From contig NZ_PIQO01000004.1 in assembly GCF_002844575.1 (NCBI RefSeq), positions 248,001 to 312,000 of the forward strand: 64,000 nucleotides of DNA. The letters are read 5' to 3'. Source of the stretch: Heyndrickxia camelliae (GTDB taxonomy: Bacteria > Bacillota > Bacilli > Bacillales > Bacillaceae_C). The translations under genes and the position numbers were made by a program. Below, in pieces: positions 10,329 through 19,763 of this stretch (positions within the stretch are counted from its first letter, which is position 1; each line of letters begins with the position of its first letter). The notes below the pieces were generated by a model that ran no database searches, had not been told where the DNA came from, and saw only the letters and a list, made by a program, of their open reading frames with translations.

Positions 10329-11351
10329 TGTAATTCCTCCTCAAATTTCCTTTTTGGAAAGTCCCGGTACATCCCTAATAATTCCGCATACCTTTTCACA
10401 CCAGAGGTACTATCTTCTTCCAATAGTGACGACGCCGCTGCCGCAGTTCCTAGTTCCATAGATGCACGAAGGCAAAATCCTTTTAAAGCACCATATAATA
10501 CACCCGAAACAAAGGCATCACCTGCTCCAACCGTTCCTTTGATACACTTATTTTCAATCAATAATGAAGGAACACGATGTATCTCCTTTCCTTCATATCC
10601 GAAGCTTCCTTCTGGCGTATGGATGACAACCCAATCTCTTACCCCCATATCCTTTAATTTAAAAATAACTTCCGGTATCTTTTTAATAAGTAGTTTTCCT
10701 GAACCGTCTCTTAAAGTAATTCCCACACTTTTTCCTGCTTCAAGTTCATTAATAACGCAATAATTTGTATATTTTAAACTAGGCGGTACAATGTGTTTGT
10801 AGCGATTGCTATTTTCACTTACAATATCAATGGATGTTTTAATACCAATATCTTGAGCTGTTTTCAAGAGCTTTGCCATTTTCGTTCCGTACGTATATTG
10901 CATCTTCTTCATCAAGTGAATCTAATAACAGAATATAGCCGACATGTAAAATCGTTGAATTTATATTACGAAAATCAATCATAGACTCATTAAACGAACT
11001 GGAATTGCCTTTATATGAGAAAAACGTTCGGCTATGATCGGAAGAATCCTGTATCACATCCGTGAAAGGTGTTTCTCCCATGATCTGAATATGTTGTAAA
11101 TTAATATTTTTATATTTTTCTAAATTCGATAAAAGAAATCTACCTTTTTCATCATGACCAATTAGTGCTATTACTTCTATGGGTAAGGAGGAATCTATTT
11201 TGGCTAGGCTAACCGAACAATTTGAAACAGCTCCTCCTATGGATCTTCTCACCGATTGAATTGCAGTCAGTTCAGATCTATTTGGATATTTATCAATTTT
11301 TTTAATTTCATCCACAGCAATGGTTCCAGCTATTGCAATACCGTCCTTCAA
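10322..11351 (-). pseudogene. PfkB-family sugar kinase broken by a 4-bp tandem duplication
   Basis: Two overlapping frames together make one ribokinase-like protein of about 341 residues. The first half has 'IAIAGTIAVDEI' and 'RRSIGGAVSNCSVSLAKI' (sugar-binding GG...N). The second half has 'GTKMAKLL', 'VINELEAG', 'VVIHTPEGSFGY' and the ATP/catalytic 'GTVGAGDAFVSGV'. The break is at CGTACGTA (10888-10895). Removing one CGTA copy makes a single uninterrupted frame that reads 'LDEEDAIYGTKMAKLL'. Start TTG 11349-11351 with GGGAGGTG upstream. It lies between the permease and the aldolase in the operon. It is either a true loss-of-function allele, a reversible slippage switch, or a sequencing/assembly artefact. 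Confidence 0.88.
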
Positions 11352-11373
11352 ATTAAACACCTCCCTTATGAAT

Positions 11374-12372
11374 CTAGGATTTTTTCTTCTTAATCACATC
11401 CGTATATACCGCTACTAATATCACAATACCTTTAATAATGTATTGCCAGAAGGAACTTATGCCCATTAGATTCAAACCATTACTAAGTACACCAATAATC
11501 AGTGCGCCAATGACAGTACCACCAATTTTCCCTTTCCCTCCTGACATACTCGTACCGCCTAGCACAACAGCTGCAATGGCATCGAGCTCTGCACCTTCTC
11601 CAGCTGTAGGCTGACCGGAAAACATACGGGATGCAAGGACAATCCCTGCTACAGCAGCCATTAGCCCACTAAAGGTATACGCGAACAGTTGCACTTTTTT
11701 AATCGATATACCTGAGAATTTAGCTGCTTCAGCATTGCCGCCGACAGCATACATATACCGTCCAAGCTTCGTCTTATTCATGATTAAATAACAAATTATT
11801 AATATTACAATCAAAAATAAAACCGGTGTTGGCAATACACCACCAATATATCCAGAACCAATATTATTAAATGACATGGACATAACCCTAATTGGTTTTC
11901 CGTCACTTAAAACATAAGCCGCACCTCTAGCAATATTCATAGTTGCTAGAGTGACAATAAATGGAGGAATTACTGTGGTGGCAATCACATAACCATTTAA
12001 TAAACCTACCAACACCCCTACCAAAAGGCCAGCAATGATTCCGAGATAAACAGGTAATCCCAACAATGCAATTGAGGAAGTTGCCACAACACCCACTAAT
12101 GCAATAATGGATCCAACTGATAGGTCAATTCCACCTAAAATAATAATCATCGTCATTGCTAATGCTAAATATAGATTAGTAGATGATTGTCTTAATACAT
12201 TCAAAATATTATTTGTTGTTAAGAAATTCGAGTTGACAATAGATATCACAATACATAAAACAATAAAACCGATTATAATTCCGATATTTTCTCGAAAAAA
12301 CCGAATAATACTGTAACCTAAGTTAAAACGAAGGTTTGTATTCTTATTTTCTTTCACAACAATATTTGACAT
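11374..12372 (-). CDS. Ribose-type sugar ABC transporter permease
   Basis: 332-residue RbsC-family permease with about eight to ten membrane segments. Family blocks visible are 'MIIILGGIDLSVGSIIAL', 'TLATMNIARGAAYVLSDG', 'AVGGNAEAAKFSGI' and 'GELDAIAAVVLGGTSMSGGKG'-like sequence near residue 260, ending in 'GIVILVAVYTD'. The chosen ATG (12370-12372) has GGAGGT 8 bp upstream and lies 1 bp after the ATPase stop; a longer frame to 12393 would overlap the ATPase by 20 bp. It forms the membrane channel of the CUT2 importer with the neighbouring ATPase and binding lipoprotein. Confidence 0.92.
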   Translation of the reverse strand: MSNIVVKENKNTNLRFNLGYSIIRFFRENIGIIIGFIVLCIVISIVNSNFLTTNNILNVLRQSSTNLYLALAMTMIIILGGIDLSVGSIIALVGVVATSSIALLGLPVYLGIIAGLLVGVLVGLLNGYVIATTVIPPFIVTLATMNIARGAAYVLSDGKPIRVMSMSFNNIGSGYIGGVLPTPVLFLIVILIICYLIMNKTKLGRYMYAVGGNAEAAKFSGISIKKVQLFAYTFSGLMAAVAGIVLASRMFSGQPTAGEGAELDAIAAVVLGGTSMSGGKGKIGGTVIGALIIGVLSNGLNLMGISSFWQYIIKGIVILVAVYTDVIKKKKS

Positions 12373-12373
12373 A

Positions 12374-13864
12374 TTATTGACCTCCAGTAGCATAATGCAT
12401 AATGGTTTCTTGACTAAACTGATCTTTGTTTAATATGGCTTTAATTTCCCCCTTACACATAACCGCTACCCTATCACTCATGTTGATCACTTCAGGGAGA
12501 TCCGAAGATACCATAATAATTGAAACACCATCTTTTGCTAATTTATTCATAATAGAGTAAATCTCTGCTTTTGCTCCAACATCGACACCTCTGGTTGGTT
12601 CATCAAGAATTAGAACCTGTGGCTTTGTGGCTAACCATCTTGAAATCAATACTTTTTGCTGGTTTCCACCACTCAAGTGTTTAACCTCTTGTTCTACTCC
12701 CGTTGTTTTGATTGATAAACCTTTAATATATTGATTAGTTTCCTTATTTTCATATTTTGAATTAACCTTAAAGAATCTCATAAATTCGTGTAATACTTTT
12801 ATGGTAATATTGTATTGAACTGATTGGCTTAAGAATAAGCCTTCTTCTTTTCGATTTTCTGTAACATAGGCAATTTTATTTTGGATAGCATCATTTGGGT
12901 TTCTGATAACTACTTTTTGCCCGTTTACAATAATTTCACCTTTCTCAAAAGATTCCAGCCCAAAAATACACTTCATCAGTTCGGACCTACCGGCACCAAC
13001 TAACCCGGAGAAACCAAGAATTTCCCCTTTTTTCAATTCAAAACTAGCGTTTTTTATAACACCTTGTTTTGTTAGTTGATTCACTTTCAAGATGCTTTCT
13101 TCTGAATTGGACGAATCCTTAATATAATATTTTGATAGTTCACGGCCTACCATCATCGAGATTAACTGATCATTGGAAGTATCCTTGGTAGTTACTGTTC
13201 CTATATATTTTCCGTCGCGCATGACTGTAATTCGGTCAGTTATTTCAAATAGTTCATTCATTCTATGAGAAATGTATACAATCCCCACTCCTTGTTCTTT
13301 TAGACTTTTGATGGTCCTAAAGAGAAAACGTACTTCTTTTTCTGTTAAAGAAGAGGTTGGTTCATCCATGATAATAATCTTTGAATTAAAAGATACAGCT
13401 TTAATAATTTCAATCATCTGCTGCTGTGCAACGGTTAAATTATCTACAATTGTACTTGCAGATAATTCCATCCCAAAATCATCTAATAATTTTTGTGCGT
13501 TTTGAAACATCCTTTTTTTATCAATAAATCCTGATTTTTTTAATGGTTCTCTTCCAAGAAAAATATTCTCTGCAATCGATAAATATGGTACTAGAACAAT
13601 CTCTTGATGGATAATACTGATTCCAAAATGCTTCGCATCTTTCACACTATTAATCTTTACTTCTAATCCGTCAATCGAAATGCTGCCTTCGTCTAAGCTG
13701 TAAATACCACCAAGCACTTTCATTAATGTGGATTTGCCGGCACCGTTTTCCCCAAGAAGTGCGTGAACCTCCCCGCCTTTTAACATCAAATATGCATCCT
13801 GTAACGCATAAACCCCAAGAAACTGCTTCGTTATGCCTGACATTTCCAAAAGACTGTTATTCAT
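12374..13864 (-). CDS. Ribose-type sugar ABC transporter ATPase (double cassette)
   Basis: 496-residue RbsA-like protein with two fused ABC cassettes, the CUT2 arrangement. The N-terminal half has Walker A 'GENGAGKST' and Walker B 'IIIMDEPTSSL'. The C-terminal half has a degenerate P-loop region ('GLVGAGRSEL'), the signature 'HLSGGNQQKV' and 'LILDEPTRGVDVGAKAEI'. It powers uptake of the sugar captured by the lipoprotein encoded upstream. RBS GAGGTGAAG precedes the ATG. Sugar specificity is not determined by this subunit. Confidence 0.94.
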   Translation of the reverse strand: MNNSLLEMSGITKQFLGVYALQDAYLMLKGGEVHALLGENGAGKSTLMKVLGGIYSLDEGSISIDGLEVKINSVKDAKHFGISIIHQEIVLVPYLSIAENIFLGREPLKKSGFIDKKRMFQNAQKLLDDFGMELSASTIVDNLTVAQQQMIEIIKAVSFNSKIIIMDEPTSSLTEKEVRFLFRTIKSLKEQGVGIVYISHRMNELFEITDRITVMRDGKYIGTVTTKDTSNDQLISMMVGRELSKYYIKDSSNSEESILKVNQLTKQGVIKNASFELKKGEILGFSGLVGAGRSELMKCIFGLESFEKGEIIVNGQKVVIRNPNDAIQNKIAYVTENRKEEGLFLSQSVQYNITIKVLHEFMRFFKVNSKYENKETNQYIKGLSIKTTGVEQEVKHLSGGNQQKVLISRWLATKPQVLILDEPTRGVDVGAKAEIYSIMNKLAKDGVSIIMVSSDLPEVINMSDRVAVMCKGEIKAILNKDQFSQETIMHYATGGQ

Positions 13865-14011
13865 ATCTTCACCTCATTAAAAAGATTAAGAGTAACTCAT
13901 CAGCAGCAACTTTGTATACAACTCTAGTAATCTCTACTATTATTTGTATCGAAAAGGCTTTGGCGCCCCTTGAGTTACCCTATCCTTTCCACTTCATTAC
14001 GTGAAAATTAA

Positions 14012-14968
14012 TTATTGCCAACCATCTGTTCCATATTGATCCACATTTTCCTTATTGATCAAGAACGTTTTTACGGGATATTTTTTATCGACTTTTTCCC
14101 CTTTTAACACTTGATAGGCAACATCAACAGACTTTTCCCCGATGGTAATAGGTGATTGAGCACCTGTTCCAACAAATGGACCTCCATTAGCGATTTCTTT
14201 TTTCGCATCTGGTGATCCGTCTACCCCATAAATCACAATATCCTTTTTATTGGCTGCTTTAATCGCTGCAAGGGCACCAAGTGCAGTTGGGTCGTTTCCG
14301 CCCATGACTGCAATAATATCAGAATGTGATTGAAGAATATCGGCCATCTTATTCATCGCTGTTTGTAAATCACCTTTAGCGTCCTGCTGCGCTACTATAC
14401 TAAAGTTATGACCTTTAATGGCCTCCATAAATCCTGAAATCCGATCATTTACAGAATTCATAGTAGGGCTATCAAGAACAACAATCTTTCCACCATTAGG
14501 AAATCTCTTAACAAGGTCTTCTCCATCGACTTTCCCTGCATTTTTATTATCTGAACCGACATAAGATGTAACAATACTTTGGTCCTTTACTTCAGCATCG
14601 AAATTGATAATTGGAATATTAGCATTTTTTAATTCAACGAGCGCAGGCTGGATCCCCTCCCAGTCAACAGGATTTAGGAAAATTGCGTCAACACCCTGAG
14701 AAATCAAGTCTTCAATTTGGTTAATTTGCTTTTCTTGGTCCATTGCGGGATTGGTCGTAATAAGCTTATCCCCATTTGCCTCTACTTTTTTTCGAATTGC
14801 TTTCTCAACAACTTGGAAATAAGGGTTGTTCTGAGTCATAGAAGTATAACCAAAAACATAATGCTTCTTTTTAGAACCTGTGCCACTTGCTTTGTCACTA
14901 TTGCTGTTGCATGCAGATAGTGCAAAAGTTAATAGAGCGGTTAACAATAGAACCATCCATTTCTTCAT
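14012..14968 (-). CDS. Ribose-type sugar-binding lipoprotein (RbsB family)
   Basis: 318-residue periplasmic-binding-protein-like lipoprotein. A lipoprotein signal ends in the lipobox 'LSAC' with Cys20 as the lipidated residue, followed by a Ser/Gly/Lys linker. The body has RbsB motifs: 'NPYFQVVEKAI', 'QINQIEDLISQGVDAIFLNPVDW', 'IPIINFDAEV', 'NDPTALGALAAIKAA' and 'GVDGSPDA'. It binds the sugar at the outer membrane face of this Gram-positive cell and delivers it to the permease. It is the first gene of the transporter-catabolic operon, with 147 bp separating it from the ATPase and about 250 bp from the DeoR regulator. Confidence 0.92.
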   Translation of the reverse strand: MKKWMVLLLTALLTFALSACNSNSDKASGTGSKKKHYVFGYTSMTQNNPYFQVVEKAIRKKVEANGDKLITTNPAMDQEKQINQIEDLISQGVDAIFLNPVDWEGIQPALVELKNANIPIINFDAEVKDQSIVTSYVGSDNKNAGKVDGEDLVKRFPNGGKIVVLDSPTMNSVNDRISGFMEAIKGHNFSIVAQQDAKGDLQTAMNKMADILQSHSDIIAVMGGNDPTALGALAAIKAANKKDIVIYGVDGSPDAKKEIANGGPFVGTGAQSPITIGEKSVDVAYQVLKGEKVDKKYPVKTFLINKENVDQYGTDGWQ

Positions 14969-15041
14969 TTACGGATTTCCCCTTTATATTTATTTTTTAT
15001 ATTAAAGCCATCCGAAGATGACTTAATATCTAGTTAAATTG

Positions 15042-15055
15042 TGAAAAGGGTTACA
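15042..15055. promoter_or_regulatory. Candidate cre box before the sugar transporter operon
   Basis: TGAAAAGGGTTACA differs at one position (G for C) from the CcpA consensus TGWNANCGNTNWCA and lies about 75 bp upstream of the lipoprotein start. It fits carbon catabolite repression of the pentose operon. The central CG of the consensus is not intact, so the call is tentative. Confidence 0.3.
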
Positions 15056-15216
15056 ATTTTTATTAAAGATTGAAGTATGATCTATTGAGATTCTTGATGG
15101 AATAGTTTGGTAGGTGTAATACTGTTGAAAGATGGAAGGCTAGTAGCTTAGAAGTTTTTTATTGCTTCTGTTCTATAGGTGTTGACGATACCATTGAAGA
15201 ATACTAATTAGCTAGA

Positions 15217-15984
15217 TTAATCACATATCACCAGTTCAACGCCGTAACGTTTTAATAATTGGCTATATTCATGAGGAGGCTCAATGTCAGTAATAATACG
15301 ATTTACATCTTCAATATTTGCTATCTTATAAAGAGATTGATTTCCAAATTTACTATGATCAATAAGGAAGGTAACTTCTTTTGATTGCTTCATGACTTTT
15401 TGTTTAATTTGTACTTCAAATAAGTTGGAATTAGTAAGTCCTTGTTCCGGAGAAAAATTCGTAGCTGCTAAAAAAGCTTTATCAAAAGTCAAATTATCTA
15501 AAGCCGATTCAGCAATAGGGCCTACCAATGAAAAAGTCGAATCCAGCAACATGCCACCTATTACTATTTTCTCTTTAGTGATTCCTTGAATTTTTGCCGC
15601 CACATTCAAAGCGTTCGTTACAATTACTAAATTGAAATTTTTAGGAATGTAACTTACTAAATGCGGAGTTGTTGTACCTGCATCTATAAAAATAGCTTCA
15701 CCCATTCCGACAAACTCGGCAGCTTTCATTCCTATTCGTTTCTTTGCTTGGGCATTTAAACTTTCTCGTTCAAATAGGGATACATCCTGCGAGACCATAG
15801 AAATAGCCCCTCCAAAGGTTCTTTTGATTAGACCTAGTTTTTCCATTTTTTCAAAATCACGACGAATGGTCATTTCCACTACATTAAACTGTTCGGTCAG
15901 TTCACTAATTTTTACTTCGCCTTCATTTACAATATATTTATAGATTTGATTCTGCCTGCTATTAAGGTGGTGTTGGTAATCCAT
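15217..15984 (-). CDS. DeoR-family transcriptional regulator
   Basis: 255-residue sugar-responsive repressor. An N-terminal HTH ('VKISELTEQFNVVEMTIRRDFEKME', about residues 19-45, with the DeoR signature TIRRD) is followed by a DeoRC sensor domain. That domain shows 'IFIDAGTTTPHLVSYI', 'IVTNALNVA', 'GGMLLDSTFSLVGP' and 'AFLAATNFSPEQGL'. DeoR regulators sense phosphorylated sugars. It lies upstream of and in the same direction as the Rbs-type operon, so it is the obvious candidate regulator of that operon. ATG start with GGGAG 12 bp upstream. Confidence 0.92.
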   Translation of the reverse strand: MDYQHHLNSRQNQIYKYIVNEGEVKISELTEQFNVVEMTIRRDFEKMEKLGLIKRTFGGAISMVSQDVSLFERESLNAQAKKRIGMKAAEFVGMGEAIFIDAGTTTPHLVSYIPKNFNLVIVTNALNVAAKIQGITKEKIVIGGMLLDSTFSLVGPIAESALDNLTFDKAFLAATNFSPEQGLTNSNLFEVQIKQKVMKQSKEVTFLIDHSKFGNQSLYKIANIEDVNRIITDIEPPHEYSQLLKRYGVELVICD

Positions 15985-16376
15985 AAAGTATCGATCTCCC
16001 TAACTTTAATAAGAATGTTATAAAAGAACCTTTTTTGTTTGTTATAAACAATATAAACCATGATTAACCATTTGTAAATGCTTACATTTGTATTATTCTA
16101 AAAATATTTAAAATTATAAATGTTTAAATTGAACATTTTATAAAGATAAAAAGTAGGAAAACTACGTCCTATTCAGCTAACTATAGCTTTAATAATTGAT
16201 GAAAAACACTCGTGAAGTGTTGATTTGTCAATACGACAATAATAGGTTTTTTTAAATAATAAAAGCTTCTTACTTCTAAATGCTAATCGAAACTTCTTGT
16301 ACCCTTGAGATAAGTTCAATTCAATTAAAAAAATGCTATCATTTGTCTATACTTAAAACTAACAAAATATAATAAA
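15985..16376. promoter_or_regulatory. Upstream region of the DeoR gene with repeated TGTTATAAA boxes
   Basis: AT-rich region without a gene. It contains TGTTATAAA at 16016-16024 and again at 16040-16048, direct repeats 24 bp apart, and an AAATGTT/AACATTT inverted repeat near 16117-16137. DeoR-family proteins often bind repeated sites near their own promoters, so these are candidate operators. No experimental support. Confidence 0.3.
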
Positions 16377-16404
16377 AGGAACATTGGTTGCATCCAATGT
16401 TCCT
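16377..16404 (-). terminator. Terminator-like hairpin (minus strand)
   Basis: 11-bp perfect stem (AGGAACATTGG / CCAATGTTCCT) with a 6-nt loop, followed on the minus strand by TTTTATTATATTTT. It lies downstream of the Sau3AI-like gene and would stop read-through into the DeoR promoter region. Confidence 0.6.
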
Positions 16405-16544
16405 AAGTACAGTTTATTAAGAATAGATTCTGTAACAACACTCCTATTATTTTATACAAGTTATAAAATTACCTGTTATTTATAAAATCCTCTAAATAGC
16501 AAGTTTAAGTTTCCGAACGAGTGCATATCCCAAGAATCACTCCT

Positions 16545-16582
16545 AAAAGACCTAAGTGAAATTACATCACTTGGGTCTTTTT
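16545..16582 (-). terminator. Bidirectional-looking terminator after the restriction endonuclease gene
   Basis: Stem AAAGACCTAAGTGA / TCACTTGGGTCTTT with a 7-nt loop (one G-U type pair), 67 bp after the nuclease stop. It has U-rich flanks on both strands (TTTTT on plus, TTTT on minus). It is the likely end of the nuclease transcript. Confidence 0.65.
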
Positions 16583-16648
16583 CACCTCTTGTTTTAATAC
16601 ATCTTAACTGTTTGTAGTATGTTATAGTATTTATACTTTATCTTTTTA

Positions 16649-18043
16649 TTAAAAGGATAAATCCCTTACAATCGATGCTACATATGAACTATTTAACCAA
16701 TAGCACTGTTTTGTTATTAATTGATTATTTGGAAGTAAAATCTTATCTTGTCCATTCGCGCCTTTAGGTCTAATATGTGTTACACCATTAAAATTTGATT
16801 TAGGAAAGTTATTGGTCTCAACAATTTTTTTACCTCTTTGAACATACTCAATTTGTAGTTTATTTTCTTTAATCAAGTAGTTTACTTCATCCCATAATTC
16901 TTTCATTTCTTTTTCAATGATTTTCTCTGGCATATTCCAAAGTTTAATTCCTTTAAAATATAACTTTCGATTTTTGTTTTGTGATTCTGTCTCCTTATAT
17001 TGAAAAACAACTAATAAAAATTTCGTATCGTAAAATCGATTTCTTAAATAGCTCTCCTCCCAAGACTCAGTTGTCCATTTTTCAAAATCTATATTTTCAA
17101 ATGACATAGACTCCTTAGGTTTTCCATTTGGTTCAAGTCTAACGGTCTTAAATTGAATATTAGCCTTTGAAAACTCTTCTATTTGGTCTAATTTTGTTCC
17201 CTTTATTCCTAATAAAGCACTAATTATAGTGGGAACCAGACTTTTTGAACTCTTATTATAAGGTATATCATGTATGTCTGCTATTTGTTTATCTGTCATA
17301 CCTATATAAGGCCTAAATTTCTCTAATAAAAGATCATTAAATGTTTTCCTTTTCAATTCTTCTGCATTTGTAAAATTTACAAGTGCCTCATTTTTGATGT
17401 ACTTTCTAACTAATGCAGTCATATAAGACTGTTTTAACGAAAATGCTCTTTGCATGGCCTTAATATCACTATATGGTTGTTCCCTAACAGAATTTTTATT
17501 ACTACCCTTGGAAGCTGCACCTAAATATACGGTGTCTCCTTCAGATAGTTCATGTGCCTTACCTTGTCTAATCTTCGAAACTATATTTTCCCAATCCTGC
17601 CGTATAATTTCTAAGTCAGCCTCGGGGAATGTATATAAAATACTTTTGTAAATCTTATAATCTTTTCTTTCAATTTCAGGTAGCCATTCATAAAACATTA
17701 ATAATAGTTTTTGATTTTTAACCCAAAAACTTGATGTTTCAAACTCATGTTGTACTTCATCCATATAGTTGATAATGTTTAAAACTAATCTTTCTTTTGC
17801 AGAAAGTTGCCCATTTTTATTCCTTTTAAAAGGAGTTACCTTAAGTTCTATGCCTAGGTTTTCAAAGTCTGGCCTTGCCTCTGAGTTTACTGAATAACCA
17901 AAAAAACTTTCCTCAACAACCTGCCCAAGTCCACCTTTAGATTTAACATTTAAAAGACGTCCATGTTTATCGATTTCACCAAATGTTTTGCCTTCTGCTT
18001 CAATTGCTTTTTCCATTAACTCATCAGTAGTTTGATAAATCAT
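16649..18043 (-). CDS. Sau3AI/MutH-type restriction endonuclease (probable GATC specificity)
   Basis: 464-residue protein resembling Sau3AI (about 490 residues), a type II enzyme with two MutH-like halves. The N-terminal half has 'KSKGGLGQVVEESFFG' and the catalytic D-x6-E-x-K motif: Asp59, Glu66 and Lys68 in 'ARPDFENLGIELKVTP'. The C-terminal half, without that motif, matches the pseudo-catalytic binding half of Sau3AI. It lies divergently from a C5-cytosine methyltransferase with about 160 bp between starts, a classical restriction-modification pair. GATC recognition is inferred from family membership. RBS AAAGGAGAT precedes the ATG. Confidence 0.85.
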   Translation of the reverse strand: MIYQTTDELMEKAIEAEGKTFGEIDKHGRLLNVKSKGGLGQVVEESFFGYSVNSEARPDFENLGIELKVTPFKRNKNGQLSAKERLVLNIINYMDEVQHEFETSSFWVKNQKLLLMFYEWLPEIERKDYKIYKSILYTFPEADLEIIRQDWENIVSKIRQGKAHELSEGDTVYLGAASKGSNKNSVREQPYSDIKAMQRAFSLKQSYMTALVRKYIKNEALVNFTNAEELKRKTFNDLLLEKFRPYIGMTDKQIADIHDIPYNKSSKSLVPTIISALLGIKGTKLDQIEEFSKANIQFKTVRLEPNGKPKESMSFENIDFEKWTTESWEESYLRNRFYDTKFLLVVFQYKETESQNKNRKLYFKGIKLWNMPEKIIEKEMKELWDEVNYLIKENKLQIEYVQRGKKIVETNNFPKSNFNGVTHIRPKGANGQDKILLPNNQLITKQCYWLNSSYVASIVRDLSF

Positions 18044-18202
18044 TTTAATCTCCTTTAAATCACTTTCAGAACGTATGTTCTTTATGTAGTAGGTGTGATA
18101 TACTAAAGTTAATATAAAAGGTAAATAATTATTAGTTGATCTTTTTGTTACTTTTTATTATAATGTTTAATAGGTATCTTTTATACCGAAAGGATGTTCG
18201 AA

Positions 18203-19456
18203 ATGATAAAAGTAATAGAATTATTTGCAGGAGTTGGTGGGTTTCGTCTTGGACTAGAAGCAACTAAGGGATTTGAAGTTGTTTGGGGCAATCAATGGGA
18301 ACCATCAAAAAAATCCCAAGATGCTTTTGAATGTTATTCAAGACAATTTAAAGATAAAGGGATTCACTCAAATCAGGATATAAATACGGTCGATGAAAAG
18401 ACTTTAATAGATTTTAATGCAAATTTATTAGTTGGAGGATTCCCTTGTCAAGATTATTCTGTAGCTCGCAGTTTATCTGGAGAAAAAGGGATTCAAGGTA
18501 AGAAAGGCGTATTATTCTGGGAGATTGTTCGTATTCTTAAAGAAGTTAGACCAAGATATGTATTACTTGAAAACGTCGATAGACTTCTAAAGTCCCCTTC
18601 TAAACAACGAGGTAGAGATTTTTCTATCATGTTAAGCAGTTTAAAGGACTTAAACTATACTGTTGAATGGCGAGTTGTTAACGCAGCTGATTATGGTCAA
18701 GCACAAAGAAGACGTAGAATTTTTATTTTTGCAGTACAAAACGATACATCATATGTGACTCGTCTTAATAATATTGATAAGGAAGAAACTATTTTGCATA
18801 ACGACGGTTTCTTCGCAAAGACTTTTCCAGTTTCACAAGTAATGCACGAAAAGCACACACCACTCTTATTTTCTTTACCAAATGATATTGTAGAGGTTTC
18901 TGAAACATTTTCTCAAAAATATTATAATGCAGGTATAATGAGAAATGGTGTAGTTTATACGGAAGAATTAATACCAATCCAAGAAACACCTATTACATTA
19001 GGTGAAATTCTCCAAACATCTGTGGATGAAAAATATTATTTAAGTAGTGACGGAATTGAAAAATTCAAATATTTAAAAGGTCCAAAAAAAATAGAGAGAA
19101 CATCCTCAACTGGTCATAAATACACTTTTTCTGAAGGTGGAATGGCATTTCCTGAACCTTTGGACAAACCTGGACGCACCATGTTAACTAGTGAAGGAAC
19201 TATAAATCGAAGCAGTCATGTAATTGAAGATCCAGAAACAAAAAGAATAAGAATTTTAACGCCTGTGGAATGTGAAAGATTAAATGGATTCCCTGATAAT
19301 TGGACAGAAGGCATGTCAGAAAGAATGCGGTATTTCTGTATGGGGAATGCGTTGGTTGTTGGGTTAATAGAGAGAATGGGAAAACGGATATTGGAGATTG
19401 AAAATGAAGAAACAATATCTGTTGATGATAGAATTGTACAGATGTCCTTATTTTAA
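18203..19456 (+). CDS. DNA (cytosine-5-)-methyltransferase of a Sau3AI-like R-M system
   Basis: About 417-residue C5-cytosine methyltransferase. Motif I is 'IELFAGVGGFRLG'; motif IV has the catalytic Cys in 'GGFPCQDYSVA'; motif VI is 'YVLLENVDRLL'; motif VIII is 'GQAQRRRRIFIFAV'; motifs IX-X are 'ERLNGFPDNW' and 'MGNALVVGLIERMG'. It transfers a methyl group from S-adenosylmethionine to C5 of cytosine and protects host DNA from the divergent nuclease. I chose the ATG at 18203 because AAAGGA lies about 8 bp upstream; an in-frame ATG at 18194 has no room for an RBS. A 129-bp inverted repeat begins 4 bp after its stop. Confidence 0.93.
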   Translation: MIKVIELFAGVGGFRLGLEATKGFEVVWGNQWEPSKKSQDAFECYSRQFKDKGIHSNQDINTVDEKTLIDFNANLLVGGFPCQDYSVARSLSGEKGIQGKKGVLFWEIVRILKEVRPRYVLLENVDRLLKSPSKQRGRDFSIMLSSLKDLNYTVEWRVVNAADYGQAQRRRRIFIFAVQNDTSYVTRLNNIDKEETILHNDGFFAKTFPVSQVMHEKHTPLLFSLPNDIVEVSETFSQKYYNAGIMRNGVVYTEELIPIQETPITLGEILQTSVDEKYYLSSDGIEKFKYLKGPKKIERTSSTGHKYTFSEGGMAFPEPLDKPGRTMLTSEGTINRSSHVIEDPETKRIRILTPVECERLNGFPDNWTEGMSERMRYFCMGNALVVGLIERMGKRILEIENEETISVDDRIVQMSLF

Positions 19457-19460
19457 AAAA

Positions 19461-19589
19461 GAGGCTGTGACAAAACGCAGTGAAAATCAAAAAAACGCAT
19501 GAAATCAATTTAAAAACCTTGATTTCATGCGTTTTTGCTTTCGTAGATTTAACCAATTTCAATGATTTTTTTACTTATGTCCCAGCCTC
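19461..19589. repeat. 129-bp dispersed inverted-repeat element, copy A
   Basis: Element bounded by imperfect terminal inverted repeats GAGGCTGTGACA and TGTCCCAGCCTC. Its core is an 18-bp perfect hairpin (19491-19508 with 19519-19536, containing ACGCATGAAATCAA). A near-identical copy in reverse orientation lies at 35933-36062; aligned by eye they differ at about five positions. The hairpin followed by TTTTT also makes a good terminator for the methyltransferase. Structure is that of a small non-autonomous repeat (MITE- or REP-like). No coding capacity. Confidence 0.85.
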
Positions 19590-19763
19590 TTTTAAATTCT
19601 ATTAAATGAGAGAAATACAAAAAATAGCAGTACCCCTTTAAACACTTCACTCAAAAAATTTGTGATGTGTAGATAATGGTACATAGAAGGTAGCCTCATA
19701 ATGACCCCTCTATAAGTGGGGAAAATACGCCATCTATCTCAACATAAAGAAAAGAGACCTCCT

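Noticed and set aside
11352-11360. Earlier GTG start for the PfkB kinase
   Set aside because: That GTG is part of the GGGAGGTG ribosome binding site; the TTG at 11351 has correct spacing.
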